A stretch of DNA of 64,000 bases from Streptomyces changanensis (GCF_024600715.1 NZ_CP102332.1:1984001-2048000), one strand, 5' to 3'. Counted from the stretch's first letter, positions 26,134 to 35,986 are shown. The notes: generated from the letters alone by a model not told the origin. Numbers and translations are program-made.

Positions 26134-28845
26134 TCAGCGGCTGTCGCTGTCGCTGGACCGGGCGGCGGCGCGACCGGCCTCCAGCCGTGCCACCGGGATG
26201 CGGAAGGGCGAGCAGGAGACGTAGTCCAGGCCCACCTCGTGGAAGAAGTGCACCGACTCCGGGTCGCCGCCGTGCTCGCCGCAGACGCCGAGCTTGATGT
26301 CGGGGCGGGTGGCCCGGCCCGCCTCCACCGCGCTGCGCACCAGGGCGCCGACGCCGTCCTTGTCGATCGTCTCGAACGGCGACACCCCGAAGATGCCCTT
26401 CTCCAGGTAGGCGGTGAAGAAGCTGGCCTCCACGTCGTCCCGGGAGAAGCCCCAGACGGTCTGGGTGAGGTCGTTGGTGCCGAAGGAGAAGAACTCGGCG
26501 CACTCGGCGATCTGGCCGGCGGTGACCGCGGCGCGCGGCAGCTCGATCATCGTGCCGAGCGCGAGCTTCAGCTCGACGCCGGTCTCCGCCTGGACCTCGG
26601 CGATGACCTGCTCGGCCTCGTCGCGGACGAGCTCCAGCTCCTGGACGGTGCCGACGAGCGGGATCATGATCTCGGCGCGCGGGTCGCCCTTGGCCTCGAC
26701 GCGCTGGGCCGCGGCCTCGGCGATGGCCCGCACCTGCATGGTGAACAGGCCGGGGATGACCAGGCCGAGGCGGACGCCGCGCAGGCCCAGCATCGGGTTC
26801 TGCTCGTGCAGCCGGTGCACGGCCTGCAGCAGGCGCAGCTCGTTCTCGTGCGGCTCCTTGCGCGCCTCGGCGAGGGCGACGCGCACCGACAGCTCGGTGA
26901 TGTCCGGGAGGAACTCGTGCAGCGGCGGGTCGAGGAGGCGGACGGTGACCGGCAGCCCGTCCATCGACTCGAACAGCTCGACGAAGTCCTGCTTCTGCAG
27001 CGGCAGCAGGGCCTTGAGGGCCTCGTCGCGCTCCGCGTCCGTGTCGGCGAGGATGAGCCGCTCGACGTACTGGCGGCGGTCGCCGAGGAACATGTGCTCC
27101 GTGCGGCACAGGCCGATGCCCTGGGCGCCGAACCGCCGGGCGCGCGAGGCGTCCTCGGCGTTGTCGGCGTTGGCCCGCACGCGCAGCCGGCGGACGCGGT
27201 CCGCGTACGCCATGATCCGGTGGACCGCCTGGACGAGCTCGTCGGCGTCGTCGGCGCCGGCGTGCATGCGGCCCTCGAAGTACTCGACGACCGGCGACGG
27301 TACGACGGGTACCTCGCCCAGGTACACCTTGCCGGTGGAGCCGTCGATGGAGACCACGTCGCCCTCCTCGACGACGTGCCCGCCGGGCACGGTCATCCGG
27401 CGGCGCTTGGTGTCGACCTCCAGCTCCTCCGCGCCGCAGACACAGGTCTTGCCCATGCCGCGGGCGACCACGGCGGCGTGCGAGGTCTTGCCGCCGCGCG
27501 AGGTGAGGATGCCCTCGGCGGCGATCATGCCGTCCAGGTCGTCGGGGTTGGTCTCACGGCGGATGAGGATGACCTTCTCGCCGGACCGGGACCACTTGAC
27601 GGCGGTGTACGAGTCGAAGACGGCCTTGCCGACGGCGGCGCCGGGCGAGGCGGCGATGCCACGGGCGACCTTCTCCACCTGCGCGGCCTCGGTGAAGCGC
27701 GGGAACATCAGCTGCGCCAGCTGGGCGCCGTTGACGCGCTGGAGCGCCTCGGCCTCGTCGATGAGCCCCTGGTCGACGAGCTGGGTGGCGATCCGGAAGG
27801 CCGCGGCGGCGGTGCGCTTGCCGACCCGGGTCTGGAGCATCCACAGCTGGCCGCGCTCGATGGTGAACTCGATGTCGCAGAGGTCCTTGTAGTGGTTCTC
27901 CAGCGTCTCCATGATGCCCATGAGCTGGTCGTACGACGCCTTGTCGATCGACTCCAGGTCGGCGAGCGGCACGGTGTTGCGGATACCGGCGACGACGTCC
28001 TCGCCCTGCGCGTTCTGCAGGTAGTCGCCGTAGACGCCCTGGTGGCCGGTGGCGGGGTCGCGGGTGAAGGCGACGCCGGTGCCGGAGTCGGGGCCGAGGT
28101 TGCCGAAGACCATCGAGCAGACGTTGACGGCGGTGCCGAGGTCGTGCGGAATGCGCTCCTGGCGGCGGTACAGCTTGGCGCGGTCGCCGTTCCAGGAGTC
28201 GAAGACGGCCTTGATCGCGAGGTCCATCTGCTCGCGGGGGTCCTGCGGGAAGGCGCGGCCGGCCTCGGACGCGACGATCCCCTTGAACCGCTCCACGAGC
28301 TCCTTGAGGTCGGCGGCCTCCAGGTCGGTGTCGATCGTGACCCCCTTGGCGTCCTTCGCCTCCTCCAGGGCCTCCTCGAAGAGTTCGCCGTCGACGCCGA
28401 GGACGGTCTTGCCGAACATCTGGATGAGGCGCCGGTAGGAGTCCCAGGCGAACCGCTCGTCGCCGGACTGCCGGGAGAGGCCCTCGACCGACGAGTCGGA
28501 GAGGCCGATGTTGAGGACCGTGTCCATCATGCCGGGCATGGAGAACTTCGCACCGGAGCGGACGGAGACGAGCAGCGGGTCGTCGGCCTGGCCGAGCTTC
28601 TTGCCCATCTTCCGCTCGAGGGCGTCGAGGTGGGAGCTGACCTCGTCGCGGAGGGCGGCCGGCTCGGCGCCGCTCTCGAGGTAGACCTTGCACGCTTCGG
28701 TGGTGATCGTGAAGCCCGGAGGCACCGGGAGACCCAGGTTGGTCATCTCGGCGAGGTTGGCACCCTTGCCGCCGAGAAGGTCCTTGAGGTCCCTGTTGCC
28801 CTCGGTGAAGTCGTACACGAACTTCTGATCTTTGTTTTCCGACAC
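26134..28845 (-). CDS. ppdK: Pyruvate, phosphate dikinase
   Basis: Interconverts pyruvate, ATP and Pi with PEP, AMP and PPi; 903 residues, normal length. N-terminal ATP-grasp domain (YDFTEGNRDLKDLLGGKGANLAEM, about 9-32), the swivelling phosphohistidine domain with the catalytic His in LTSRGGKTSHAAVVARGMGK, and a C-terminal PEP/pyruvate TIM barrel with GIGLCRTEHMF, MLGLRGVRLG, FFSFGTNDLTQ and GVCGEHGGDP carrying the catalytic Cys. The GTG start at 28843-28845 (VSENKDQKF) has GAGGAG 11 nt upstream. The frame continues open to 29031, but that extension is not conserved protein. Monocistronic by its terminator. Confidence 0.96.
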   Translation of the reverse strand: MSENKDQKFVYDFTEGNRDLKDLLGGKGANLAEMTNLGLPVPPGFTITTEACKVYLESGAEPAALRDEVSSHLDALERKMGKKLGQADDPLLVSVRSGAKFSMPGMMDTVLNIGLSDSSVEGLSRQSGDERFAWDSYRRLIQMFGKTVLGVDGELFEEALEEAKDAKGVTIDTDLEAADLKELVERFKGIVASEAGRAFPQDPREQMDLAIKAVFDSWNGDRAKLYRRQERIPHDLGTAVNVCSMVFGNLGPDSGTGVAFTRDPATGHQGVYGDYLQNAQGEDVVAGIRNTVPLADLESIDKASYDQLMGIMETLENHYKDLCDIEFTIERGQLWMLQTRVGKRTAAAAFRIATQLVDQGLIDEAEALQRVNGAQLAQLMFPRFTEAAQVEKVARGIAASPGAAVGKAVFDSYTAVKWSRSGEKVILIRRETNPDDLDGMIAAEGILTSRGGKTSHAAVVARGMGKTCVCGAEELEVDTKRRRMTVPGGHVVEEGDVVSIDGSTGKVYLGEVPVVPSPVVEYFEGRMHAGADDADELVQAVHRIMAYADRVRRLRVRANADNAEDASRARRFGAQGIGLCRTEHMFLGDRRQYVERLILADTDAERDEALKALLPLQKQDFVELFESMDGLPVTVRLLDPPLHEFLPDITELSVRVALAEARKEPHENELRLLQAVHRLHEQNPMLGLRGVRLGLVIPGLFTMQVRAIAEAAAQRVEAKGDPRAEIMIPLVGTVQELELVRDEAEQVIAEVQAETGVELKLALGTMIELPRAAVTAGQIAECAEFFSFGTNDLTQTVWGFSRDDVEASFFTAYLEKGIFGVSPFETIDKDGVGALVRSAVEAGRATRPDIKLGVCGEHGGDPESVHFFHEVGLDYVSCSPFRIPVARLEAGRAAARSSDSDSR

Positions 28846-29243
28846 GGGTCTCGACTCCTCGAGGACGACGTGGCTGCCCTGACGGCGAGGAACATACCCA
28901 GATCGAAGGCTTCTGGGGAGGTACGCCTGCGCGTCATGCGGCCTTAACCACCCGTCCGCCAGCAGATCGAAAGTAACGCGCCGGTTTCCGCGGAGACGCG
29001 AAGGGTTCACCCCTTGAACCGTCATGGTCAAGAAGTCCTCAAAGACCGCTCATCCGAGCACCCTCCCCGCCCACTTGTCTTCACTTCTTGAACGCTCAAA
29101 GGGTGGCACTGAGTGCCGCCCTTTGAGAAGTACAGCCACCCCTTTCGCGCTCATCTGAGCGACAGCCCGATCAGGGGTGGCGAGAATCACGCCGCCGACG
29201 GCCCTTGACGTCCACGATCCGGACGTCGGGAACCACCCGCCGA
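28846..29243. other. Structured intergenic region between dus and ppdK
   Basis: About 400 bp with no convincing gene. Three inverted repeats crowd the dus-proximal side: CCACCCCT/AGGGGTGG (29136-29143 with 29173-29180), an inner CGCTCA-TC-TGAGCG (29148-29161), and the 31-bp palindrome at 29096-29126. The ppdK promoter must lie here or just downstream. Confidence 0.5.
29096..29126. terminator. 31-bp palindrome, probable dus terminator
   Basis: The arms TCAAAGGGTGGCACT and AGTGCCGCCCTTTGA pair with a single G-T wobble around one central base, forming a 14-15 bp stem about 118 bp after the dus stop. It lacks a T run on either strand. It could also be part of the ppdK leader. Confidence 0.55.
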
Positions 29244-30380
29244 TCAGCCCCCGGAGGTGTCCAGCTCGGCATCCGCGCTGATGGCGGCGCAGTCGTACGG
29301 GTCCTTCAACCAGCCGTCGGGCAGGACGACCCGGTTGTTTCCGGACGTCCGGCCGCGAGGGCCGTCGGCACCCTCGGGCCAGGGCTGGTCCAGGTCGAGT
29401 TCGCTCAACTGAGCGCGCAGCTCGTCCAGGGACGAGGTGACCGCCAGCCGCTTGCGCATCTCCGACCCGACCGCGAAGCCCTTCAGGTACCAGGCCACGT
29501 GCTTGCGGAAGTCGATGACACCGCGCGACTCGTCGCCGATCCACTCCCCCAGCAGCCGGGCGTGCCGCACCATGACGTCCGCGACCTCCCGCAGGCCGGG
29601 CGCCGCCACCGCGCCGCCGCCCTCGAAGGCCGCGACCAGGTCGCCGAAGAGCCACGGCCGGCCCAGGCAGCCGCGCCCCACGACCACGCCGTCGCAGCCG
29701 GTCACGCGCATCATCCGCAGGGCGTCCTCGGCGCACCAGATGTCACCGTTGCCGAGCACCGGGATCTCCGGGACGTGCTCCTTCAGACGGGCGATGGCGT
29801 CCCAGTCGGCCGTGCCCCCGTAGTGCTGGGCGGCCGTGCGGCCGTGCAGGGCGATGGCGGTGACACCCTCCTCGACGGCGATGCGCCCGGCGTCGAGGTA
29901 GGTGATGTGGTCGTCGTCGATGCCCTTGCGCATCTTCATCGTGACCGGGAGATCACCGGCGTTGGTGACCGCCTCGTGCAGGATCGCCCGCAGCAGCGGC
30001 CGCTTGTACGGGAGCGCCGAGCCGCCGCCCTTGCGGGTCACCTTGGGAACGGGGCAGCCGAAGTTCAGGTCGATGTGGTCGGCGAGGTCCTCGTCCACGA
30101 TCATGCGGACCGCCTTGCCGACGGTGACCGGGTCCACTCCGTACAGCTGGATCGAGCGCGGGGTCTCGGACGCGTCGAAGTGGACGAGCTGCATGGTCTT
30201 CTCGTTGCGTTCGACCAACGCCCGGGTGGTGATCATCTCGCTCACGAACAGGCCCTTGCCGCCGGAGAACTCACGGCACAGGGTGCGGAACGGGGCGTTG
30301 GTGATACCGGCCATCGGGGCGAGCACCACCGGCGGCTGCACGGTGTGCGGGCCGATGGAGAGGGGGGTGAACGCGGTCAT
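29244..30380 (-). CDS. dus: tRNA-dihydrouridine synthase (DusB-like)
   Basis: FMN-dependent enzyme that reduces specific uridines in the tRNA D-loop with NADPH; 378 residues. Family marks: PVVLAPMAGITNAPFRTLCREF at the N-terminus, QLYGVDP, the active-site IDLNFGCPVPKVTRKGGGSAL with the catalytic Cys, VTMKMRKGID, ALHGRTAAQHYGG, PVLGNGDIW and VVVGRGCLGRPW. The ATG at 30378-30380 is chosen; MGG nine bases upstream is possible. The C-terminal end has the helical tRNA-binding domain. Confidence 0.94.
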   Translation of the reverse strand: MTAFTPLSIGPHTVQPPVVLAPMAGITNAPFRTLCREFSGGKGLFVSEMITTRALVERNEKTMQLVHFDASETPRSIQLYGVDPVTVGKAVRMIVDEDLADHIDLNFGCPVPKVTRKGGGSALPYKRPLLRAILHEAVTNAGDLPVTMKMRKGIDDDHITYLDAGRIAVEEGVTAIALHGRTAAQHYGGTADWDAIARLKEHVPEIPVLGNGDIWCAEDALRMMRVTGCDGVVVGRGCLGRPWLFGDLVAAFEGGGAVAAPGLREVADVMVRHARLLGEWIGDESRGVIDFRKHVAWYLKGFAVGSEMRKRLAVTSSLDELRAQLSELDLDQPWPEGADGPRGRTSGNNRVVLPDGWLKDPYDCAAISADAELDTSGG

Positions 30381-30696
30381 GCCCCCCATTGTCCCGTACC
30401 GCGCGCGCTCCCCGGCCGCCCCTCTTCGGGCACCGCCGCTAGGGGCCCGCCCGACGGCCGCCGCTCCTCGGCTCCCGCCACTGGGCGGGCACCGCCCGAC
30501 GGCCGCGGATCAACGGGCCCGGCGCTCGGGCACCGCCCGGCGGCAGCCGCTCCTCGGGCTGCGGGCTGCCCCTCCGTGGACGCCGCTCGACGGGAGCCGC
30601 ACCACGGGCGTGGGCCCGGTCGCCCCACCAGGCGACCGGGCCCACGGCGTCACGGCAGGGGGGCGCTCGGCCCTCCCGCCGCTCCCGCTCCTACTT
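30381..30696. other. GC-rich spacer with repeated GGGCACCGCCCG motifs
   Basis: Contains imperfect repeats of GGGCACCGCCCGACGGCCGC (near 30427, 30488 and 30528) and CCGCTCCTCGG, plus the terminator at 30609-30646. Several open frames cross it but all read as low-complexity Arg/Pro/Gly protein; no gene is supported. Confidence 0.4.
30609..30646. terminator. 16-bp stem terminator of the DUF6243 gene
   Basis: CGTGGGCCCGGTCGCC (30609-30624) and its exact complement (30631-30646) flank the loop CCACCA, about 50 bp after the stop of the small gene on the minus strand. Confidence 0.85.
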
Positions 30697-30900
30697 CTAC
30701 TTCTGCGTCTCCTGCTGCTCCTGCTCCGGCGCGTCACCGACGCGCTCGCGCATCTTGCGCAGCAGCTCCTGCTTCGCCTCGGCCGCCGCCGTGCGGCGCT
30801 CGGCGGCGTCGGGCGACGGCGCGGATCCCTGTCGGTCTCCGCGGGACAGCTTTCCGCGCTGTCCGCCGACACCGAGCAGATTGTTGCGGCTCTTGGCCAT
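30697..30900 (-). CDS. Small conserved protein, DUF6243 family
   Basis: Basic 67-residue protein (MAKSRNNLLGVGGQRGKLSRG...) ending in a charged helix AEAKQELLRKMRERVGD and a Gln/Glu-rich tail. I recognise it as a small actinobacterial DUF6243-type protein of unknown function. It has good codon bias, an ATG with GGGAGA 7 nt upstream, and a strong terminator. Lys/Arg content suggests nucleic-acid or ribosome contact, but that is speculation. A hairpin and a nine-codon ORF precede it. Confidence 0.8.
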   Translation of the reverse strand: MAKSRNNLLGVGGQRGKLSRGDRQGSAPSPDAAERRTAAAEAKQELLRKMRERVGDAPEQEQQETQK

Positions 30901-30944
30901 GGGGGTCTCCCTGATGGTGAGAAATCGTCCGGGTGTGACTGGTC

Positions 30945-30978
30945 GGGGCGCCGCGGGCCGGGACGGCCCGGCGCCCTC
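30945..30978 (-). promoter_or_regulatory. Hairpin between a 9-codon ORF and the DUF6243 gene
   Basis: On the minus strand GGGCGCCGGGCC pairs with GGCCC-GC-GGCGCCC (2-nt bulge). It starts within 2 nt of the mini-ORF stop and ends about 44 nt before the small gene's ATG. Position and shape resemble a transcription attenuator. Confidence 0.4.
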
Positions 30979-31008
30979 TCACTCGTAGAACGGGAGGTGG
31001 AAGAACAT
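30979..31008 (-). CDS. Possible 9-codon leader ORF (MFFHLPFYE)
   Basis: ATG-TTC-TTC-CAC-CTC-CCG-TTC-TAC-GAG-TGA, nine codons with four aromatic residues and His/Pro. There is no clear ribosome site; a TACGGT (-10-like) element 5-10 nt upstream would make it leaderless. It is immediately followed by a hairpin. Coding is not proven. Confidence 0.3.
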   Translation of the reverse strand: MFFHLPFYE

Positions 31009-31074
31009 GGGGAAGACCGTAGCGCCCGCGGGGGCGTGCGGCATCCGGTTTTCTCCGCCGCCTCCGGCGGACAC

Positions 31075-31112
31075 GGCGGAGCCCCCGGTCCCGAGGTTCC
31101 GGGGGCTCCGCC
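31075..31112. terminator. 14-bp stem terminator of glyS
   Basis: GGCGGAGCCCCCGG (31075-31088) pairs perfectly with 31099-31112 around a 10-nt loop, 24 bp after the glyS stop codon. Confidence 0.85.
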
Positions 31113-31136
31113 GCTGGTGTGCGTCGCGGTGGTGCG

Positions 31137-32519
<1,383 letters not shown>

Positions 32520-32627
32520 GGTGCTCTCTTCATAACGACGACGACGAACGGCGAATGCCTCAGATTAGCGGCGCGCGCACCCTCGGGATCAAATCGGTGG
32601 GTGGCGGGGGCCACTTGGTCGCTTTGT

Positions 32628-32642
32628 TGACAATCGTTTCCA
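32628..32642 (+). promoter_or_regulatory. Zur-like box 1 (overlaps the -35)
   Basis: TGACAATCGTTTCCA has the TGnnAAnnnTTnnCA symmetry of the Streptomyces Zur site. The -35-like TTGACA (32627-32632) is embedded in it. Confidence 0.6.
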
Positions 32643-32649
32643 GGAAAGT

Positions 32650-32664
32650 TGAAAATGAGTGTCA
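32650..32664 (+). promoter_or_regulatory. Zur-like box 2 (overlaps the -10 and start codons)
   Basis: TGAAAATGAGTGTCA lies 22 bp after box 1, two helical turns. Its left half would be the -10 region, 17 bp after TTGACA, and its last base is the A of the ATG at 32664. A Zur dimer pair here would cover the whole promoter. Confidence 0.55.
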
Positions 32665-33686
32665 TGAACGTACGACGCCCCATATCCACCACCGCCGCGG
32701 CCGGTGCCGCCCTCCTCGGCCTGGTCACCCTCTCCGCCTGCTCCGGCTCCTCCGGAGGCGCGGAGGGGAACAAGGACGGCAAACTGGACGTCGTGGCGTC
32801 GTTCTACCCGATGCAGTACCTGGCCGAGCGGATCGGCGGCGACGAGGTCTCGGTGACCACCCTCACCAAGCCCGGGGTCGAGCCGCACGACCTGGAGCTC
32901 AAGACGCGCCAGATCGCCGATCTGGGCAAGGCCGACTACATCCTCTACCTCAAGGGCCTCCAGCCCGCCGTCGACGACGCGGTCAAGCAGGCGGGCGTGG
33001 CGAACACCGTCGACGCCGCCACCCTCACCACCCTGGAGTCGCACGGCACCACCGTCGACGGCCACGACCACGGCGCCCACGAGGGCGAGGCGCACGCCGA
33101 GGAGTCCCACGCGGAGGAGTCCCCCGCGGAGGAGTCCCACGACCACGCCCACGAGAGCGAGGCCGGGGGCGACCCGCACGTCTGGCTGGACCCGGTGAAG
33201 TACGCGGAGGTCGCCAAGGGCGTCGGCGACTCCCTCGCCAAGGCCGACCCGGAGAACGCCGCCACGTACCGCAAGAACGCCGACGAGCTCGTGAAGGAGC
33301 TCGGCGGCCTGGACACCGCCTTCCGGCAGGGCCTGAAGAACACCACCACCCGCACCTTCATCTCCACGCACTCCGCCTTCGGCTACCTCGCCGAGCGGTA
33401 CGGCCTGGACCAGGAGAGCATCTCCGGCCTCGACCCCGAGTCCGAGCCGAGCCCCGCCCGGGTCAAGGAGCTCCAGGCCATCGCGAAGCAGGACAAGGTC
33501 ACCACGGTCTTCTTCGAGACCCTCGCCAGCGACCGGACCGCGAAGACCCTCGCCGCCGACACCGGACTCAAGACGGACGTCCTCGACCCGCTGGAGGGAA
33601 TCACCGACCGGTCCCGGGGCGCTGACTACCTCGAGGTCATGCGGGCCAACCTGGCGGCCCTCCAGAAGGCCCTCGGCGCCAAGTGA
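32664..33686 (+). CDS. znuA: Zinc ABC transporter substrate-binding lipoprotein
   Basis: Extracytoplasmic Zn2+ receptor of about 340 residues. Signal peptide with lipobox LSAC (Cys near residue 26), then a cluster A-I fold: VASFYPMQYLAERIGGD, PHDLELK carrying the first metal His, a His/Glu-rich mobile loop (about 132-165, several HAEESHAEE units), DPHVWLDP with the second His, STHSAFGYLAERY with the third, and FFETLASDRTAKTLA. The ATG at 32664 is preferred since promoter spacing places the transcript start within a few bases (leaderless); ATG 32655 with GGAAAG upstream is the alternative. First gene of znuA-znuC-znuB. Confidence 0.93.
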   Translation: MNVRRPISTTAAAGAALLGLVTLSACSGSSGGAEGNKDGKLDVVASFYPMQYLAERIGGDEVSVTTLTKPGVEPHDLELKTRQIADLGKADYILYLKGLQPAVDDAVKQAGVANTVDAATLTTLESHGTTVDGHDHGAHEGEAHAEESHAEESPAEESHDHAHESEAGGDPHVWLDPVKYAEVAKGVGDSLAKADPENAATYRKNADELVKELGGLDTAFRQGLKNTTTRTFISTHSAFGYLAERYGLDQESISGLDPESEPSPARVKELQAIAKQDKVTTVFFETLASDRTAKTLAADTGLKTDVLDPLEGITDRSRGADYLEVMRANLAALQKALGAK

Positions 33687-33724
33687 CCCGACCCTCCCCT
33701 TCCGGCACACCCCATGGAGGCACG

Positions 33725-34492
33725 GTGAGCATCGAGCCCGTCATCTCGGTCCGGGCGGCCACGGCCGCGCTCGGCGCACGCCCCGTGCTGCGCGGTGTCG
33801 ACTTCGCCGTCCACCGCGGCGAGGTCGTCGCCCTGCTCGGCGCGAACGGCTCGGGCAAGTCCACCGCCGTGCGCTCCGTGATCGGTCAGGTGCCGCTCAC
33901 CGGCGGCGCGATATCCCTCTTCGGCACCGAGCTGCGCCGCTTCCGCGACTGGGCGCGCGTCGGCTACGTACCGCAGCGCACCACCGCGGCCAGCGGCGTG
34001 CCCGCCACCGTCCGCGAGGTCGTCTCCTCGGGCCGCCTCTCCCGCACCGGGTTGCTGCGCTGGCCCTCCAGGGCCGACCGGACGGCCGTGGACCGGGCCA
34101 TCGAGCTCGTCGGCCTGGGCGACCGGGCCGCGGACTCGGTGTGGGCGCTCTCCGGCGGCCAGCACCAGCGCGTGCTCATCGCCCGCGCGCTCGCCTCCGA
34201 ACCCGAGCTGCTGATCATGGACGAGCCGATGGCGGGCGTCGACCTGGCGAGCCAGGAGGTGCTCGCCGCGACCCTGCGCGAGCAGGTCGGCGGCGGGACC
34301 ACCGTGCTGCTGGTCCTGCACGAGCTGGGAGCGCTGGAGCCGCTGATCGACCGCGCGGTCGTCCTGCGCGACGGGTGCGTCGTCCACGACGGCCCGCCGC
34401 CGGAAGCCGTCGGCCAGCACGCGCTGCCCGGCCACGACCACGTACATCCGCACGCGGCCGACGAGCCGCTCCGCACGGGACTGCTCACCTGA
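33725..34492 (+). CDS. znuC: Zinc ABC transporter ATP-binding protein
   Basis: ATPase subunit of 255 residues: Walker A GANGSGKST, signature LSGGQHQRVLIARALA, Walker B LLIMDEPMAGVD, H-loop VLLVLHELG. Ends in a short His-containing tail (GHDHVHPHAADEP), common in zinc/manganese importers and possibly a metal sensor. The GTG at 33725 follows GGAGG. It is 38 bp after znuA and 2 bp before znuB. Confidence 0.93.
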   Translation: MSIEPVISVRAATAALGARPVLRGVDFAVHRGEVVALLGANGSGKSTAVRSVIGQVPLTGGAISLFGTELRRFRDWARVGYVPQRTTAASGVPATVREVVSSGRLSRTGLLRWPSRADRTAVDRAIELVGLGDRAADSVWALSGGQHQRVLIARALASEPELLIMDEPMAGVDLASQEVLAATLREQVGGGTTVLLVLHELGALEPLIDRAVVLRDGCVVHDGPPPEAVGQHALPGHDHVHPHAADEPLRTGLLT

Positions 34493-34494
34493 CC

Positions 34495-35388
34495 ATGGAA
34501 ATCCTCGACCACGCGTTCATGCAGCGGGCGCTCCTCGCCGCCCTCCTGGTGGGCATCACGGCGCCCGCCGTCGGCATCCACCTCGTGCAGCGGCGGCAGG
34601 CCCTCATGGGCGACGGGATCGGCCACGTCGCCATGACCGGCGTCGGCCTCGGCTTCCTGATGTCCGCCAACCCCGTGTGGGTCGCCGGCCTCGTCTCGAT
34701 CGCCGGTGCCGTCCTGATGGAGCTCATCCGCATGTACGGGCGCACGCGCGGCGACATCGCGCTCGCCCTGCTCTTCTACGGCGGCATGGCCGGCGGCGTG
34801 ATGCTGACCAGCCTCTCGCCCGAGGGCTCCAACGCCAACCTCATGAGCTACCTCTTCGGCTCCCTCGCGACGGTCTCCGCCGAGGACGTGACCGCGATCT
34901 GCGTGCTCGCCGGGTTCGTCCTGGCGGTCTCGCTGGGGCTGCGCCGCCAGCTCTTCGCGATCAGCCAGGACGAGGAGTTCGCCCGCGTGACGGGCCTGCC
35001 GGTGCGGGCGCTGAACCTGCTCGTGGCCGTGACGGCCGCCGTCACCGTGACGGTCGCCATGCGGGTCGTGGGGCTGCTCCTGGTCAGCGCGCTGATGGTG
35101 GTGCCGGTCGCGGCCGCCCAGCAGCTGACCCGCAGCTTCCGGTCGACCTTCGCGGTGGCGGTCCTCATCGGCACGGCGGTGTCCCTGGCCGGCACCGTCA
35201 CGACGTACTACCAGGACGTCCCGCCGGGCGCCACGATCGTGCTGCTGGCCATCGCCGTGTTCGTCCTGTTCGCCGCGCTGGCCGCGCCGCTGGCCCGGCG
35301 GCGCGCCCGGGCCGCCCGGGAGGCCGGGGCGGCGCACGGACACGACGCGCGGCCGTCCGCGGGCGCCGCCGACGACGTCAAGGTCTGA
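34495..35388 (+). CDS. znuB: Zinc ABC transporter permease
   Basis: ABC-3 type permease of 297 residues with about eight hydrophobic helices, beginning MEILDHAFMQRALLAALLVGITAPAVG and carrying the family segments HLVQRRQALMGDGIGHVAMTGVG and RVVGLLLVSALMVVPVAAAQQL. Forms the membrane pore with ZnuA and ZnuC. Start ATG two bases after the znuC stop. The C-terminal 25 residues are polar with a few His. Confidence 0.93.
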   Translation: MEILDHAFMQRALLAALLVGITAPAVGIHLVQRRQALMGDGIGHVAMTGVGLGFLMSANPVWVAGLVSIAGAVLMELIRMYGRTRGDIALALLFYGGMAGGVMLTSLSPEGSNANLMSYLFGSLATVSAEDVTAICVLAGFVLAVSLGLRRQLFAISQDEEFARVTGLPVRALNLLVAVTAAVTVTVAMRVVGLLLVSALMVVPVAAAQQLTRSFRSTFAVAVLIGTAVSLAGTVTTYYQDVPPGATIVLLAIAVFVLFAALAAPLARRRARAAREAGAAHGHDARPSAGAADDVKV

Positions 35389-35516
35389 TCCGATCAGGCC
35401 GTGCCCGCCGATCACGGCGGCCGGGCCCCGCCGCGGGGCCTGGCAGAATGGCCGGACGGAAGGCGGACGTAGACACACGACGTACGCGTGAGCGGGCCGA
35501 GGGCAAGGAGACACCT

Positions 35517-35933
35517 GTGGCGACGGCAGGATCCGGCGTACGCGGCCGGTCGACCCGGCAGCGCGCCGCCGTTGCGGCGGCGCTGAGAGAGGTGGACGAG
35601 TTCCGCAGCGCGCAGGAGCTGCACGACATGCTCAAGCACCGCGGGGACTCCGTGGGCCTGACGACCGTCTACCGCACGCTGCAGTCCCTCGCGGACGCGG
35701 GCGAGGTCGACGTGCTGCGCACCAGCGAGGGCGAGGCCGTCTACCGCCGCTGCTCGACCGGCGAGCACCACCACCACCTGGTGTGCCGCGGCTGCGGCAA
35801 GGCCGTCGAGGTCGAGGGGCCGGCCGTCGAGGAGTGGGCCGAGTCCGTCGCGGCGGAGCACGGCTTCGTGAACGTGGCGCACACGGTGGAGATCTTCGGC
35901 ACCTGCGCGGAGTGCGCGGCGGCCGAGGGCTGA
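35517..35933 (+). CDS. zur: Fur-family zinc uptake regulator
   Basis: Metal-dependent repressor of 138 residues. N-terminal winged helix (RSTRQRAAVAAALREVDEFRSAQELHDMLKHRGDSVGLTTVYRTLQSL), then the dimer/metal domain with the His cluster HHHHLVC, the structural zinc pairs CRGC and CAEC, and the C-terminal HTVEIFG metal region. The GTG at 35517 has AAGGAG 7 nt upstream. Placement right after znuACB identifies it as Zur rather than Fur or Nur. It has its own 128-bp upstream region, so it may be transcribed separately. Confidence 0.93.
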   Translation: MATAGSGVRGRSTRQRAAVAAALREVDEFRSAQELHDMLKHRGDSVGLTTVYRTLQSLADAGEVDVLRTSEGEAVYRRCSTGEHHHHLVCRGCGKAVEVEGPAVEEWAESVAAEHGFVNVAHTVEIFGTCAECAAAEG

Positions 35934-35986
35934 ACCGGGCGCCGCGTCTCGGGTACGACCGGCCCCGGGACGCGGCAGCGACGTAC

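Noticed and set aside
26239..28947. 902-codon + strand frame over ppdK
   Set aside because: Mirror frame of ppdK; no motifs, no ribosome site, and PPDK is unmistakable on the other strand.
29050..29736. 228-codon frame spanning the dus 3' end and the hairpin region
   Set aside because: Arg/Gly/Ala-rich shadow of dus that runs through palindromic noncoding DNA.
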